Shown one piece after another: positions 34,030 through 43,233 of a DNA stretch of 61,775 nucleotides (position 1 is its first letter; every line of letters starts with the position of its first letter). This DNA is from Asaia bogorensis. Its GTDB lineage: Bacteria > Pseudomonadota > Alphaproteobacteria > Acetobacterales > Acetobacteraceae. Position numbers and translations under genes: made by a program. The stretch is taken from NCBI GenBank assembly GCA_945868845.1, contig CAMBMS010000016.1, forward strand, positions 1 through 61,775, given 5' to 3'. The notes under the pieces were generated by a model. That model had not been told where the DNA came from, ran no database searches, and saw nothing but the letters and a program-made list of their open reading frames with translations.

Positions 34030-35277
34030 CTACTCTGCCGCGCCGCGAGCCTTATTGAAGTCAGGCAAGTTGGAGGCGGAGGCAGAGGTGGCGATCCGTG
34101 GCGAGTTAGTGAATTTTAGCGCCTCTTTCGCCACGTCGTTCTCCTGGATATTGCTCAGAATGGCTTGCTTGGCACGGTCAAAATATTCCCGGTTAGTGGC
34201 CACGAAATCGCGGGATTTGCGCAGTTCTCTCAGATAACTATTTATCTCCGGGACCACGTAGCGCGCCACCATGTCCCATGACCGAAAGGTGTCCTCCGGA
34301 CTAGCCCAGTCGTGCACGAAACCGACCACGGTGCCGAAGCCGCCGCTGGCCGCCAGCACGCTCTTGATCTTGGCCACCAGGTCATCCGGCGTGCCGATTG
34401 TGGCCACCGCGCCGTCGCCGAAGGCCGTCTGGTCCACCGCCTCATCGGGGTGGGAGAAGGGCGGCTTGGTCCCAGGGTTTTGTAGCGTGCCGTGGATGTA
34501 TTCGTTGTGGTGGTGCATCAGACCAGGCCCGGCTTGGCGCCGCGCCTCCTCACGCGTCGCGGCGATGTGCCAGTTCAGAAGCACACGCCAGCTCTTGCGG
34601 TCTACCGTCTGGCCATGCTTCCTCGCCGACTCCTCGGCAAAGCTCCATTGCGTCGGCAGTGCCGTCAGCCCTTTGCTCGACAGCGAACCGATCGAAATCA
34701 CCCCGGCACCATACTTGCCCGCCAGCGTCATGCCGGAGGGCGAGATCTGCGAGGCGACTACGAACTCCATGTCCTCCTGCATCGGCAGGAGCTGGAGCGC
34801 CGCGTCGTTAAGCTCGAACCAGTCGCTCTTGTAAGTGACCCGCTCGCCCTTTATCAGCCGCTTGATTATGCCGATCGCCTCGTCCTGGCGCGGGCGCTGC
34901 ACCATTGGGTCGATACCCAGCGCATGTGCGTCCGACGCCAGCGCCCCGGGCCCCGAGCCGAAGATGGCCCGTCCGCCGCACATCCAGTCGAGCTGTACAA
35001 TGCGCTGCGCCACGTTGAACGGGTGGTGGTAGGGCAGCGACACCACACCGGTGCCCAGCTTAATCCGCTTGGTATTCTCGGCCGCGGCGGCCAGAAACAT
35101 CTCGGGCGAGGCAATCATCTCCCAGCCAGAGGAGTGGTGCTCGCCGCACCAGAACTCATCGTAACCGAGGCGGTCGAGATGGGTCACCAGATCGAGGTCG
35201 CGGCGGAACTGCAGCATGGGGTGCTCCACCACAGGATGGTGGGGGGCAAGGAATGCGCCGAAGCCGAGGCGGGACAT
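34030..35277 (-). CDS. LLM class flavin-dependent oxidoreductase (bacterial luciferase-like)
   Basis: 415-aa luciferase-like monooxygenase. RLGFGAFLAPHHPV at the N-terminus, HLDRLGYDEFWCGEHHSSGWE (active-site His pair), RIKLGTGVVSLPYHHPFNVAQRI, and GGRAIFGSGPGALASDAHALGID are all family hallmarks. Probably uses FMNH2 supplied by a separate reductase; members oxidise limonene-type terpenes, nitriloacetates or alkanes. It is flanked by an IS3 remnant downstream and a peptide-type binding protein upstream, with no reductase gene adjacent. The 20 or so C-terminal residues rich in Ser and Ala look poorly conserved. Confidence 0.87.
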   Translation of the reverse strand: MSRLGFGAFLAPHHPVVEHPMLQFRRDLDLVTHLDRLGYDEFWCGEHHSSGWEMIASPEMFLAAAAENTKRIKLGTGVVSLPYHHPFNVAQRIVQLDWMCGGRAIFGSGPGALASDAHALGIDPMVQRPRQDEAIGIIKRLIKGERVTYKSDWFELNDAALQLLPMQEDMEFVVASQISPSGMTLAGKYGAGVISIGSLSSKGLTALPTQWSFAEESARKHGQTVDRKSWRVLLNWHIAATREEARRQAGPGLMHHHNEYIHGTLQNPGTKPPFSHPDEAVDQTAFGDGAVATIGTPDDLVAKIKSVLAASGGFGTVVGFVHDWASPEDTFRSWDMVARYVVPEINSYLRELRKSRDFVATNREYFDRAKQAILSNIQENDVAKEALKFTNSPRIATSASASNLPDFNKARGAAE

Positions 35278-35666
35278 GAAGGTCTCCGGGGTTTTGTGTT
35301 GCGCTTAACCTATTGGCCACTCACGCTGGATGCGAGCCGGCGGCGCCTTAGGCTACCCCATGGCAGCAACGGAGCAACCATGGGAATCTAGATCACAATA
35401 TATAGCATAAAAAACTGCAGCACGATGGACAAGAGTCTACCTAGCCGGAGTGGGCGATCTACCGTGCAGCGGAGCGCTAGAATGGCCGATTAGCGTCGCA
35501 CTGGTGGGCGGCAGGCTGGTTCCACTTAGTCCACTGGAAATGACTATGGCCAGGGTGCGCTGCCGGTAGGGCCAAAATCTAGGAAGGATTGAGGTGTGCA
35601 CGCCGCCCTCGATTTTGCACAAGGAGGATAGCCGCGCAGATGCGACGTTACAACCGACCGCACTGA
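35278..35666. other. Gene-free stretch between LLM and binding-protein genes
   Basis: A 77-codon frame on the minus strand (35437-35670) begins with ATGA overlapping the binding-protein stop, which would suggest coupling. Its sequence has no recognisable family or clear domain pattern, so it is not called as a gene. The rest shows nothing recognised. Confidence 0.4.
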
Positions 35667-37244
35667 TCATGGCGCGGGGCGGATGCTCATGGCGTGTGTC
35701 TCTTCATCCTGGCGCGCGGAGTACATATATTTCGGCGACATGCCCCAGATGTTCATCTGGTTATGCAATGGGATGAACGCGACATCCTCAATGGCGATAC
35801 GCGTGGCGTCCTGCAACAGCTTTTCTCGTGCGGCGTCATCGGCGGTGATCATCGCCTGCTCAATCAACTTATCGGTGGCCGGATTGGAATAGCGGCCGCG
35901 ATTGGATGAGCCACGCCCGCGTTCGGGGTTAACCGTCGCCACCAGCGCGCGCAGCGGGTTCGACGCCTCGCCCGACGAGGTGCCCCAGCCGAGCAGGAAC
36001 GTAGAAAATTCCATCTTGACGACGCGGGAGATAAAATTGGGGAAGGTGCTGGGTTCCACCTGTGTTTGCACCCCGATGCGAGTCCACATCTGGCCTATGG
36101 CCTGAATTATTTTTCCATCGTTCACGTAGCGATCGTTCGGGCCATGCAAGGTGATTCGCAGACCGTTGGGGTAGCCAGCGTCGATCAGCAATTGTTTAGC
36201 CTTTTGCGGATCGTATGGCGGGGGGTTCAGGCCGGGGACGTAGGAGTAGCTGCCAGGAGGAAGAAATTGGGCGGAGGGAATGGCTGCATTTTCCATCACC
36301 CGGTCGACGATGGCGGTGCGGTTGATCGCCATGGAGAGGGCCTGGCGCACCCGCAGATCGTTGAGTGGGTTCTTATCCAGGGTTTCACCGTTGGGGCCTT
36401 GTACGAAGGGTGTGGGCCCGGTGCGGAAACGGTCGAGCCATAAGTAAACAAGCCGGCTACTCAGCGTCTCTGCGATGCGGACACGCGGATCGTTGCGCAG
36501 GCGCGCAGCATCAGTGGTCGGCACCGCTTCGATCAATGCGACGTCACCGGAGAGCAGTGCGGCGGTGCGCGCGCCATCATTAGGGATGAAGCGATAGGCG
36601 ACTCGGCGCCAGTGCGGTTTCGGCCCCCAGTAATTCTCATTACGTTCCAGCTCGGCGCGATCACCGGGGCGGAAGGAGAGCAAACGATAGGGGCCAGTGC
36701 CGATGGCAAACTTACCGCTATTGAAATCCTCCGTCGCCGGCGCGGGGCCTGTGGCACGTGGGATGATCTTGACCTCTCGCAGATCGACCGGCGCAAGTGG
36801 ATACACTGCTTTTGTTTTTAGGCGGATGGTCAGCGGGTCGACAACGATCGCATCGATGAAGGTACGGGTATAGATGGCGAAACCACCAGGGGAGTTAACG
36901 ACCTTGGCGACGCGGGCGATGGAGTGGGCCACGTCCTCAGCAGTGAAATCATCACCGTTGTGAAATTTCACACCGGGGCGAAGTTTGAATTCCCAGGTTG
37001 TGTCATCCAGCATTTTCCACGATAGCGCGAGGCCGGGGGTAGGCTTGCTGTTAGCGTCGCGGTTGATCAGGGCATCGTAACTGTGGGTGGCCAAAGAGAC
37101 ATTCGGCGTGAGTACGCTGAAATGCGGATCGACACTAATCGGCGCGGCGCCGACGGCGATCGTCAGATCCTGGGCGTTGGCTGCGCCGGCCAACAGGGCG
37201 GCAGCAACCATGATGGGGGCCGTCTTTCGTAGGCGTCGGTGCAT
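35667..37244 (-). CDS. Family 5 ABC transporter substrate-binding protein, orphan
   Basis: 525-aa SBP_bac_5 protein from the ATG at 37244, preceded by GAGGAAG. A Sec signal peptide is present (RRLRKTAPIMVAAALLAGA, cleavage after ANA). Family motifs are LALSWKMLDDTTWEFKLRPGVKFHNGDDFTAEDV, FAIGTGPYRLL, and DAGYPNGLRITLHGP. No permease or ATPase gene is beside it, so it must use another Dpp system, such as the operon at 25430-30853, or be a remnant of a larger locus. Ligand unknown. Confidence 0.88.
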   Translation of the reverse strand: MHRRLRKTAPIMVAAALLAGAANAQDLTIAVGAAPISVDPHFSVLTPNVSLATHSYDALINRDANSKPTPGLALSWKMLDDTTWEFKLRPGVKFHNGDDFTAEDVAHSIARVAKVVNSPGGFAIYTRTFIDAIVVDPLTIRLKTKAVYPLAPVDLREVKIIPRATGPAPATEDFNSGKFAIGTGPYRLLSFRPGDRAELERNENYWGPKPHWRRVAYRFIPNDGARTAALLSGDVALIEAVPTTDAARLRNDPRVRIAETLSSRLVYLWLDRFRTGPTPFVQGPNGETLDKNPLNDLRVRQALSMAINRTAIVDRVMENAAIPSAQFLPPGSYSYVPGLNPPPYDPQKAKQLLIDAGYPNGLRITLHGPNDRYVNDGKIIQAIGQMWTRIGVQTQVEPSTFPNFISRVVKMEFSTFLLGWGTSSGEASNPLRALVATVNPERGRGSSNRGRYSNPATDKLIEQAMITADDAAREKLLQDATRIAIEDVAFIPLHNQMNIWGMSPKYMYSARQDEETHAMSIRPAP

Positions 37245-37832
37245 CGCTTCCTCAGTCCTTATACGGGGTTCCCTCGATGAACGACCAATTCGGTTGTCTT
37301 GAAGGCAGGATGGCATCCAGCTGTCGAGTTTTCAAGGGTCAGGGAGGTCCCGTTCGATGGTGAAAATAGGTTAGTCGGTGTTGTCCACCTTAAGCCGTTG
37401 GGCTCAAGGTCACAAATCTACAATGGAGCGCAACGCGATGAAGAGAAATACCATACCCACACGGCCTAACACCACGGCCCAGGTGAGGGAGATTTCGGAG
37501 GCAGTTGGGACGAGCTTAGAGTATGTTTGCCTTTAAACATCAGTTCCCGAATCTCGCTGGGCAGCCAGACTGCAGATGCTCGGAGCCGCAAGCTTGTTAG
37601 GCATATTTTAGAGCAGCCCTTCGAGGAAGCAGGACGGGCGATCTCGTCTTTGATGACGCTTACCGTCACCATGCGGTTGCGCATGTTCTTCATGATCCCC
37701 ACCATAGGCTTAAACATCGATCGGGTCGCTTAATACTTGGCTCTTAACCTCTGCCATGTGTCCAGATATCCAGGGCAGGACAAGTTCAAACGTCAGAGTA
37801 CATTATCGAAACAAAGCCGATAGGAGTGATAG
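37245..37832. other. Gene-free stretch of about 590 bases
   Basis: Nothing recognisable was found. Two short open frames (37466-37717 minus and 37527-37733 plus) overlap each other and neither resembles a known family. The strong AGGAG ribosome-binding site just before 37833 belongs to the small secreted protein gene. Confidence 0.4.
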
Positions 37833-38132
37833 ATGCGTGCAGCGATAGTAGGCCTGTTCGTTGTCTTCGGTGCCACCGCCGCGATGGCTCAGGCGCCGAT
37901 GCAGAAGGTCGGCTCCTGCCCGTCGGGATATCACCAGAGCGGAAACTACTGCACGCCATCTTCCGCCAGGGCCGCGCCGGCCCTGCCCAAGGTCGGAAGC
38001 TGCCCGTCGGGCTATCATCAGAGCGGAGGTTACTGCCTCGGTAACAGCTCGAGCGCAAAGCCGGCAGTCATCAAGAGTGGTTCGTGCTCTTCCGGATACC
38101 ACCAGAGCGGTGGTTACTGCCTTAAGAACTGA
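37833..38132 (+). CDS. Small secreted protein with three Cys-Gly-Tyr-His repeats
   Basis: 99 aa. A clear signal peptide (MRAAIVGLFVVFGATAAMAQ) is followed by three repeats of about 24-28 residues, each with the core GSCPSGYHQSGNYC (CSSG in the third). Each core has two cysteines 11 residues apart, ideal for an intra-repeat disulfide, and linkers of Ala, Pro, Lys and Ser. An AGGAG ribosome-binding site lies 8 bases before the ATG. Likely periplasmic or extracellular. The family was not recognised with confidence; similar Cys-Gly-Tyr repeats occur in small proteins of rhizobia. No operon partner. Confidence 0.75.
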   Translation: MRAAIVGLFVVFGATAAMAQAPMQKVGSCPSGYHQSGNYCTPSSARAAPALPKVGSCPSGYHQSGGYCLGNSSSAKPAVIKSGSCSSGYHQSGGYCLKN

Positions 38133-38281
38133 GCCGGGATGAAACTATATTCGTAACTACCCAGGTGGGTCACGATCGGCAGGTAGCTTGACGTGGCACT
38201 TCCTGCATTGAAGCAGCAGTTACTTCTTCCGTTTCTATTCCCAGGATAAACACTGCGCCTTGGCTATCTGAGGGGGTGTCA

Positions 38282-38597
38282 TTAGCAAGGCGAGGCCCTC
38301 CAGGCTCTCTCGGCTTTGTCTCGGCCATCAGCGTCGGGCATACAAGCAACGGCTAGATTGAAACACATATACGGCAGCACGTAGTCCTTTGGCACGCCTT
38401 AGTCGCTGGCAAACATCACGCCGAGGTGGCCTGGGCGTTGGTATTCCCCTGGGCAGCCAGGGGTCGCCACAAACGCAACGCAGTCGGTTAGTCCTGTAGA
38501 TCTTAGGCCGCGTGCCCGCCCTCATCCGGCCTAGCCAAAGCGGGGCTGCCAGGCAGGGTGAACCCAGTATCAGCGCCGCTAGAACTACCCGCATCAT
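38282..38597 (-). pseudogene. Frameshifted small exported protein
   Basis: An ATG at 38597 starts a good signal-peptide-like sequence (MMRVVLAALILGSPCLAA). About 50 codons later a coding-like frame continues with a shift (GVPKDYVLPYMCFNLAVAC, then MPDADGRDKAERAW) to a TAA at 38282-38284. The two halves are in different frames, so the gene appears broken by an indel. The family is unrecognised. The remaining bases of 38133-38713 show no further gene. Confidence 0.35.
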
Positions 38598-38713
38598 TTT
38601 GCTATCTTAATACTCTAGCCTAAGCCAATCACCCGCTGGGCTAACAATAAATTCACGACGAAAGCCTCTAGGCACGAAGACTGCGGCGATACGCCGTACG
38701 AGGATCGAACCCC

Positions 38714-39334
38714 ATGCATCAGGCCACCCTTCTTTACGGGCCAACCTCGCCGTTTGCCCGTAAGCCCAGAATTGAGATTATCGAGCGCGGTATCGGGGCA
38801 CTGATCCGGCAGGTCGCCGTTACCGTTCGCGTGCCGGAAAACGAAGTCTTGCTGCACAACCCGACAGGCAAAGTCCCGGCGCTCGTTGTTGGCGAGGAGC
38901 CAAACAAGGGTCTTGTTCTAGTCGAATCCACTCAGATTTGCGAGTATCTGGATACCATCGGCGATGCCCCTCCGCTGATGCCGGCAGAAGGGCCGGAGCG
39001 CTGGCGCGAGCGGGCGATGGATGCCTACGCCCATTCGCTTCTGGACGCCATCGCTTGGCGCGTCCGCGAATTCCGTAAGCCGGAAGAGTTTCAATACGGC
39101 CCGTTCATCGCCTATGAGTTTGAACGCGCCGAGCGCTGCTTTGACGACCTGGAATCCCGGATCGAAGAGTTGTCCTCTATTCAACTGAGCCATAGCCGCA
39201 TTCTGCTGGCGATTTGCCTCGACTACAGCCTATTCCGCTTTCCGGGTCTGGACTGGCGGCCGTCCCGCCCGCGCCTTGCGGAGTGGTATGAGGCCATTAC
39301 GGCCCGCCCCTCTTTCGTTGCAACGGCTCCCTGA
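38714..39334 (+). CDS. Glutathione S-transferase family protein
   Basis: 206 aa. The thioredoxin-like N-terminal domain has LLYGPTSPFARKPRIEI, NPTGKVPALV and VESTQICEYLD, where the E-S pair binds the glutathione gamma-glutamyl end. The C-terminal all-helical domain ends with FPGLDWRPSRPRLAEWYEAI, typical of the family. It is likely to be a cytosolic detoxification or isomerase-type GST. A second, severed GST gene start lies directly downstream, indicating a tandem pair before an IS3 insertion. Ser at the SPFARK position is the likely activating residue. Confidence 0.83.
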   Translation: MHQATLLYGPTSPFARKPRIEIIERGIGALIRQVAVTVRVPENEVLLHNPTGKVPALVVGEEPNKGLVLVESTQICEYLDTIGDAPPLMPAEGPERWRERAMDAYAHSLLDAIAWRVREFRKPEEFQYGPFIAYEFERAERCFDDLESRIEELSSIQLSHSRILLAICLDYSLFRFPGLDWRPSRPRLAEWYEAITARPSFVATAP

Positions 39335-39342
39335 TCACAGGG

Positions 39343-39549
39343 ACCCTCCGACCGCACCAGATAACCCTCTACCACACGTCGACCCCGCCCTTTGCCCACA
39401 AGGCGCGCATTGTGGCGCGAGAGCGCGGCGCGTTCGACAGCATCACGGAGATCCATGCCCAGATCCGTAAATCGCAGGACGAAATAGTGGCGTGGCCTGC
39501 TCCCTGTGAAGTGGTTTCCCATGATGTAAGGCCTACTGGCAAAAAATAG
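39343..39549 (+). pseudogene. N-terminal stump of a second GST gene
   Basis: From 39361 the frame reads ITLYHTSTPPFAHKARIVAR, then ERGAFDSITEIHAQIRKSQD, which matches the first strand-helix-strand of a GST domain. It then runs into unrelated sequence and stops at 39547-39549, immediately ahead of an IS3 OrfA remnant that starts at 39558. The gene was probably cut by that IS. No start codon is retained in good context. Confidence 0.55.
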
Positions 39550-39557
39550 GACTGCCG

Positions 39558-39850
39558 ATGGCGAGGAAGAACCATATTGTGGAAGAGGCTGTTGCAAAGC
39601 TGCGGTAGGTTGAGATTTTGGTGCCGCAGGGCAAGCCCACGGATAAGAGGTTGCGCGATCGGGGTGACGGAGGCGACCTATTATCGCCGGCGGTAGGACT
39701 GGCCGCCTCACGGGGGCATACGTCCCAATGCAGACCTACCCGCCAGGATTGCTGCGGCAGCCACCGCTCGACTACTAGGCAAGGCTCCAGCAACATTGCC
39801 CCCCAGCCGCAGATTGCCAAACGCGCCGTTTGCTGGATATCGTGCCTTGA
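39558..39850 (+). mobile_element. Degenerate IS3-family OrfA remnant
   Basis: Begins with an ATG and ARKNHIVEEAVAKLR, then a stop in place of Gln, then VEILVPQGKPTDKRLRDRG, followed in the next frame by GVTEATYYRRR. This is the standard IS3 OrfA HTH with one nonsense change and one frameshift. The segment passes into the repeat shared with 60545-60720. Confidence 0.7.
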
Positions 39851-39905
39851 TGGCTGCTGACAGCGGTGGCCATCCGGGAAATCCAGGCTTGGATGTTAAA
39901 ACGAA
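39716..39905 (+). repeat. Diverged repeat shared with 60545-60720, copy A
   Basis: Blocks such as CAATGCAGACCTAC, GCAAGGCTCCAGCAACATTG and GATTGCCAAACGCGCCGT recur in the same order at 60545-60720. Both copies are followed by CATCCGGGAAAT, which in copy B is the start of a NIPSNAP-like reading frame and here reads AIREIQAW. The sequence is too diverged to be a recent duplication. Confidence 0.75.
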
Positions 39906-39926
39906 ATATTACGTGGGGGGGGGCAG

Positions 39927-40892
39927 ATGCTCCAGGGCGCGCGCGCGGCAATTCTGGCAGTGCTGGCAATGTCTTTCGCAACGGGCGGGCAGGCGCAGAC
40001 GCCGGCCTGGCCAAACAAACCGGTGCGGATCATCGTTGTCGCCCCGCCCGGTGGGTCGCTGGACAATTCCACGCGCCCGTTGGCCGATCATCTTACCCGG
40101 GCACTTGGCCAGCAATTTATCATCGATAATCGCGGCGGTGCTTCGGGTGCCATTGGCGTGGAGGCGGCAGTGAAGTCCGCCGCCGATGGATACACCTATG
40201 TGGTCGTGTCGTCCTCCACCGGGGCGATCCTGCCTAACCTGCGAAAGCTCTCCTTCGACATCTTTAAGGACCTGGCGCCAGTGGCGTATTTCGTGGACGG
40301 TGTGCAGTTGCTCAGCGTGCATCCATCGGTGCCGGCGAAGTCGCTGGCGGAGCTTGTGGCTTATGGCAAGGCCAACCCGGGCAAGCTGAATTTCGGCAAT
40401 CCCGGCCTGGGTACGGCGGCGCATCTGTTTTCGGAATTGTTCGCCAAGGCCGCCGGCATTCAACTGACCCAGATTGCCTACAAGGGAGCAGGCGACGCGC
40501 TGCCGGATTTTCTGGCCGGGGTAACGCAGGTGTATCTGGACCCGAATGCGCTGCCGCACATCAAGGCGGGCAAGGTGAACCTGATGGCGGTATTCGATAG
40601 CGAGCGCCACCCGGATTTTCCTGCCATTCCCACGCTGCGGGAGGTGTATCCCGAGCTGGATGATATCTGGTGGATTGGCATGTTCGCCCCCGCTGGCACG
40701 CCGGAAGCTATTATCCAGAAGCTGAATCAGGAAATCGTCCGGGTGACTCAGACGGAGGCATACAAGGCGCAGATGGCCCGCGTTTCCCTGCGGCCACACC
40801 CGGGCTCACCCACCGATTTGGCCGCGATCCTGCGCAAGGATTACGACCGTTTCGGCAAGCTGGCGCGGGAGCTGAACCTGCGGATGGAGTAG
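39927..40892 (+). CDS. Tripartite tricarboxylate transporter substrate-binding protein (TctC/Bug family)
   Basis: 321-aa periplasmic binding protein. Signal peptide GARAAILAVLAMSFATGGQAQ, then WPNKPVRIIVVAPPGGSLDNSTRPLADHLT, NRGGASGAIGVEAAVKSAADGYT, and GNPGLGTAAHLFSELFAKAAGI, all Bug-family hallmarks. No tctA or tctB permease gene is beside it, as is common for orphan Bug proteins, which either share a permease encoded elsewhere or act as sensors. It sits between IS3 scars with no operon partner. Ligand unknown, usually a small carboxylate. Confidence 0.88.
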   Translation: MLQGARAAILAVLAMSFATGGQAQTPAWPNKPVRIIVVAPPGGSLDNSTRPLADHLTRALGQQFIIDNRGGASGAIGVEAAVKSAADGYTYVVVSSSTGAILPNLRKLSFDIFKDLAPVAYFVDGVQLLSVHPSVPAKSLAELVAYGKANPGKLNFGNPGLGTAAHLFSELFAKAAGIQLTQIAYKGAGDALPDFLAGVTQVYLDPNALPHIKAGKVNLMAVFDSERHPDFPAIPTLREVYPELDDIWWIGMFAPAGTPEAIIQKLNQEIVRVTQTEAYKAQMARVSLRPHPGSPTDLAAILRKDYDRFGKLARELNLRME

Positions 40893-40921
40893 CTTTGCCG
40901 TCAGGGTAGAAGGGCGACCAG

Positions 40922-41134
40922 TTGAGGTGGCTGGAGGAACTGGAAGTAGAGAATGCCCGGCTGCGGCGGATGGTCACTGACGTGATGGTGGAGAAGCTGA
41001 TCCTGAAAAAGGCTGTACGGGAAATTCCTTAGCCTCCTCGCAGACATTCCTGCGTTGAGCGAACTGTCCATGAACCTGAGGCGTCAGAACGTCTGGCCTG
41101 CCGGGTTGTGGGTCAGCACCGCTCGACGCAACCC
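40922..41134 (+). mobile_element. IS3-family remnant (OrfA tail plus OrfB start)
   Basis: The frame from 40922 reads LRWLEELEVENARLRRMVTD, then VMVEKLILKKAVREIP and a stop at 41029-41031, matching the zipper end of OrfA. The next stretch reads RRHSCVERTVHEPEASERL and ends VVGQHRSTQPQ, the usual OrfB N-terminus, then breaks off. It resembles the OrfA tail at 3-218. Confidence 0.75.
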
Positions 41135-41140
41135 CAGCTT

Positions 41141-41383
41141 TTGAATATCGCTAGCCGGGGGCACTGCCTCGCCGGGATCGCGGAGCCGGCGTTTGGCTAT
41201 GCCGGACTTAATGTTGCGCCTACCGAGGCGCTCTACAGCGCCCAGGATGGTCGCCCGCTATTCGTCAGCTGGTGAGAACTGCACCCGGATAATGAGGCGA
41301 GCGCGCTCTTCGCCGTGATGCTGGCCGACCATCTGCTGGGCCTCGCAGAGCGGGCGTCATTCCGCCGCCCGCTCTGGCGCTAG
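41141..41383 (+). pseudogene. Unidentified gene remnant with in-frame TGA
   Basis: One frame of 81 codons runs from 41141 to a TAG at 41381-41383 with one internal TGA at 41273-41275. The second half, ELHPDNEASALFAVMLADHL, looks coding. The first half joins directly to the IS3 remnant. Family not recognised. The remaining bases to 41496 hold only the GAGGGGAGGAA ribosome-binding site of the next gene. Confidence 0.35.
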
Positions 41384-41496
41384 TCATGAACCTTGACCCG
41401 GCGCCGTCCCTGCGCATCAATGCCGGTGTGTGACGCGCTTTTTCATCAATCGCCGCCGGGTTTCGATTCCGGCTCCGCGGCAGAGGGGAGGAACCT

Positions 41497-43224
41497 ATGT
41501 TCGATACAGTCATTCGCGGCGGCACCATCGTCGATGGTACCGGCACCCCCAGCTTCACCGGCGACATCGCCATTCAGGGCGAGAAGATCGTCGAGGTCGG
41601 CGGCAAAATCGGTCCCGGCAAGCGGGAGATTAAGGCGGATGGCCTGCTCGTCACTCCCGGATGGGTCGACGTACACACCCATTACGATGGGCAGGCGACC
41701 TGGGATCCAATCCTCGCGCCGTCATCGTGGCATGGCGTGTCGACCATCCTGTTCGGCAATTGCGGCGTCGGCTTTGCGCCCGTCCATAAGGGCCAGCATA
41801 TCGGTCTCGTCGAACTGATGGAAGCGGTAGAGGAAATCCCCGGTATCGCCATGCTGGAAGGCATGAAATTTAACTGGGAAACTTTTCCCGAATATCTGGA
41901 TGCTCTTGCCGAAATGCCGCGCACCATCGATATCGGCGCGCAGATCCCGCACAACCCGCTGCGCGTCTTCGTGATGGGCGATCGCGCTTTGCGTCGTGAA
42001 AATGCCACCGATGAGGACATCGCCGAAATGGCGCGCCAGGTGGAACAAGGCATGCACGCAGGGGCCTTCGGCTTTACCGCCAGCCGCACTAATTCGCACA
42101 AGACATTAACCGGCGATTACGTCCCCGGCCGTGATGCTGAAGTAAAGGAGATGATGGGGATCGGGCGCGGCCTCGCGCGTGCCGGCCATGGCGCCTTTGG
42201 CATCAACAGCGATTTCGACAACGAAAAAGCCGAACTGCAATGGATGACCGAACTGGCCAAGGAAACCGGCCGCCCGGTGTGGTTCCTTCTAACCGACCGC
42301 CCGACCGATCCCGATCGCTGGCGCCGGTTGATGGCCGGCGTGCATGCCGCGCGCGCGCAGGGCGCCAGCCTGACCGCGCAGATCGCCGGTCGCCCGGTCG
42401 GCGTGCTGCTGGGCATCGATACCGCGCTCAACCCGTTCTCCATCCGCCCGAGCTACCAGGCGGTGCTGAAACTCCCCGTGGCCGAGCGCATCGCGCGGCT
42501 GCGCGATCCGGCTATGCGCGCGCAGATCCTGTCGGAAAAACCCTCCGAACAGCTGGTTGCCCTGCTGACGCAATTCCGCAAATTCATTACTACGCGCTGG
42601 GATCGGATGTTTATTCTGGGTGATCCGCCGGATTACGAGCCGCCGGTCGAAAGCTCCATCGCTTACATTGCCCAACGTGAAGGCAAGACACCGGACGAAG
42701 TGGCCTACGACTATCTGACCGGCGGGGCGGAACGCTTCCTGTTCTTCCCGGTGGTCGGCTACACGGAAGATAACCACGAACCGATCCGCGAAATGCTGTC
42801 CGACCCGACAACATTGCTGGGCCTGTCGGATGGCGGCGCGCATTGCTCCTCCATTATCGATGCATCCCTGCCGTCTTGGATGCTGACGCATTGGGCGCGC
42901 GATCGCACGCGCGGGCCGGGCATCCCGCTGGAACGCCTAGTGCAGCGCCAGACCAGCAACACCGCGGATTTTTTTGGTTTCTCGGACCGCGGAAAACTGC
43001 AACCCGGCCTGCGTGCCGATATCAACGTGATCGATTTCCCGAATCTGCGCCTGCACATACCAGAAGTCACCTACGACCTACCAGCCGGTGGGCGTCGCCT
43101 GGTGCAGCGTGTGGATGGCTATGTCGCCAACATGGTCGCCGGAACCACCACGTTCGAGCGTGGCGAATATACCGGCGCTACGCCGGGCCGGTTAGTCCGC
43201 GCCGGTGTCAACGGCTGCCGGTAA
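41497..43224 (+). CDS. N-acyl-D-amino-acid deacylase family amidohydrolase
   Basis: 575-aa amidohydrolase, closely organised like the paralogue at 12044-13756. IRGGTIVDGTGTPSF is the beta-sandwich start; His60 and His62 in VDVHTHYDGQ bind metal; SSWHGVSTILFGNCGVGFAP is the D-aminoacylase signature with the NCG cysteine; LSDGGAHCSSI and LPAGGRRLVQR lie near the end. Preceded by a strong GAGGGGAGGAA ribosome-binding site and followed by a strong terminator at 43234-43266, so it is monocistronic. It should hydrolyse N-acyl-D-amino acids or related amides in the cytosol. Confidence 0.88.
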   Translation: MFDTVIRGGTIVDGTGTPSFTGDIAIQGEKIVEVGGKIGPGKREIKADGLLVTPGWVDVHTHYDGQATWDPILAPSSWHGVSTILFGNCGVGFAPVHKGQHIGLVELMEAVEEIPGIAMLEGMKFNWETFPEYLDALAEMPRTIDIGAQIPHNPLRVFVMGDRALRRENATDEDIAEMARQVEQGMHAGAFGFTASRTNSHKTLTGDYVPGRDAEVKEMMGIGRGLARAGHGAFGINSDFDNEKAELQWMTELAKETGRPVWFLLTDRPTDPDRWRRLMAGVHAARAQGASLTAQIAGRPVGVLLGIDTALNPFSIRPSYQAVLKLPVAERIARLRDPAMRAQILSEKPSEQLVALLTQFRKFITTRWDRMFILGDPPDYEPPVESSIAYIAQREGKTPDEVAYDYLTGGAERFLFFPVVGYTEDNHEPIREMLSDPTTLLGLSDGGAHCSSIIDASLPSWMLTHWARDRTRGPGIPLERLVQRQTSNTADFFGFSDRGKLQPGLRADINVIDFPNLRLHIPEVTYDLPAGGRRLVQRVDGYVANMVAGTTTFERGEYTGATPGRLVRAGVNGCR

Positions 43225-43233
43225 ATAAAACGG

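Noticed and set aside
35437-35670. 77-aa minus-strand frame with ATGA overlap to the binding-protein stop
   Set aside because: The overlap hints at coupling, but the sequence resembles no family and lacks domain-like composition; overlap may be chance.
37466-37733. Short overlapping frames on both strands
   Set aside because: They overlap each other, no family is recognisable, and there is no operon context.
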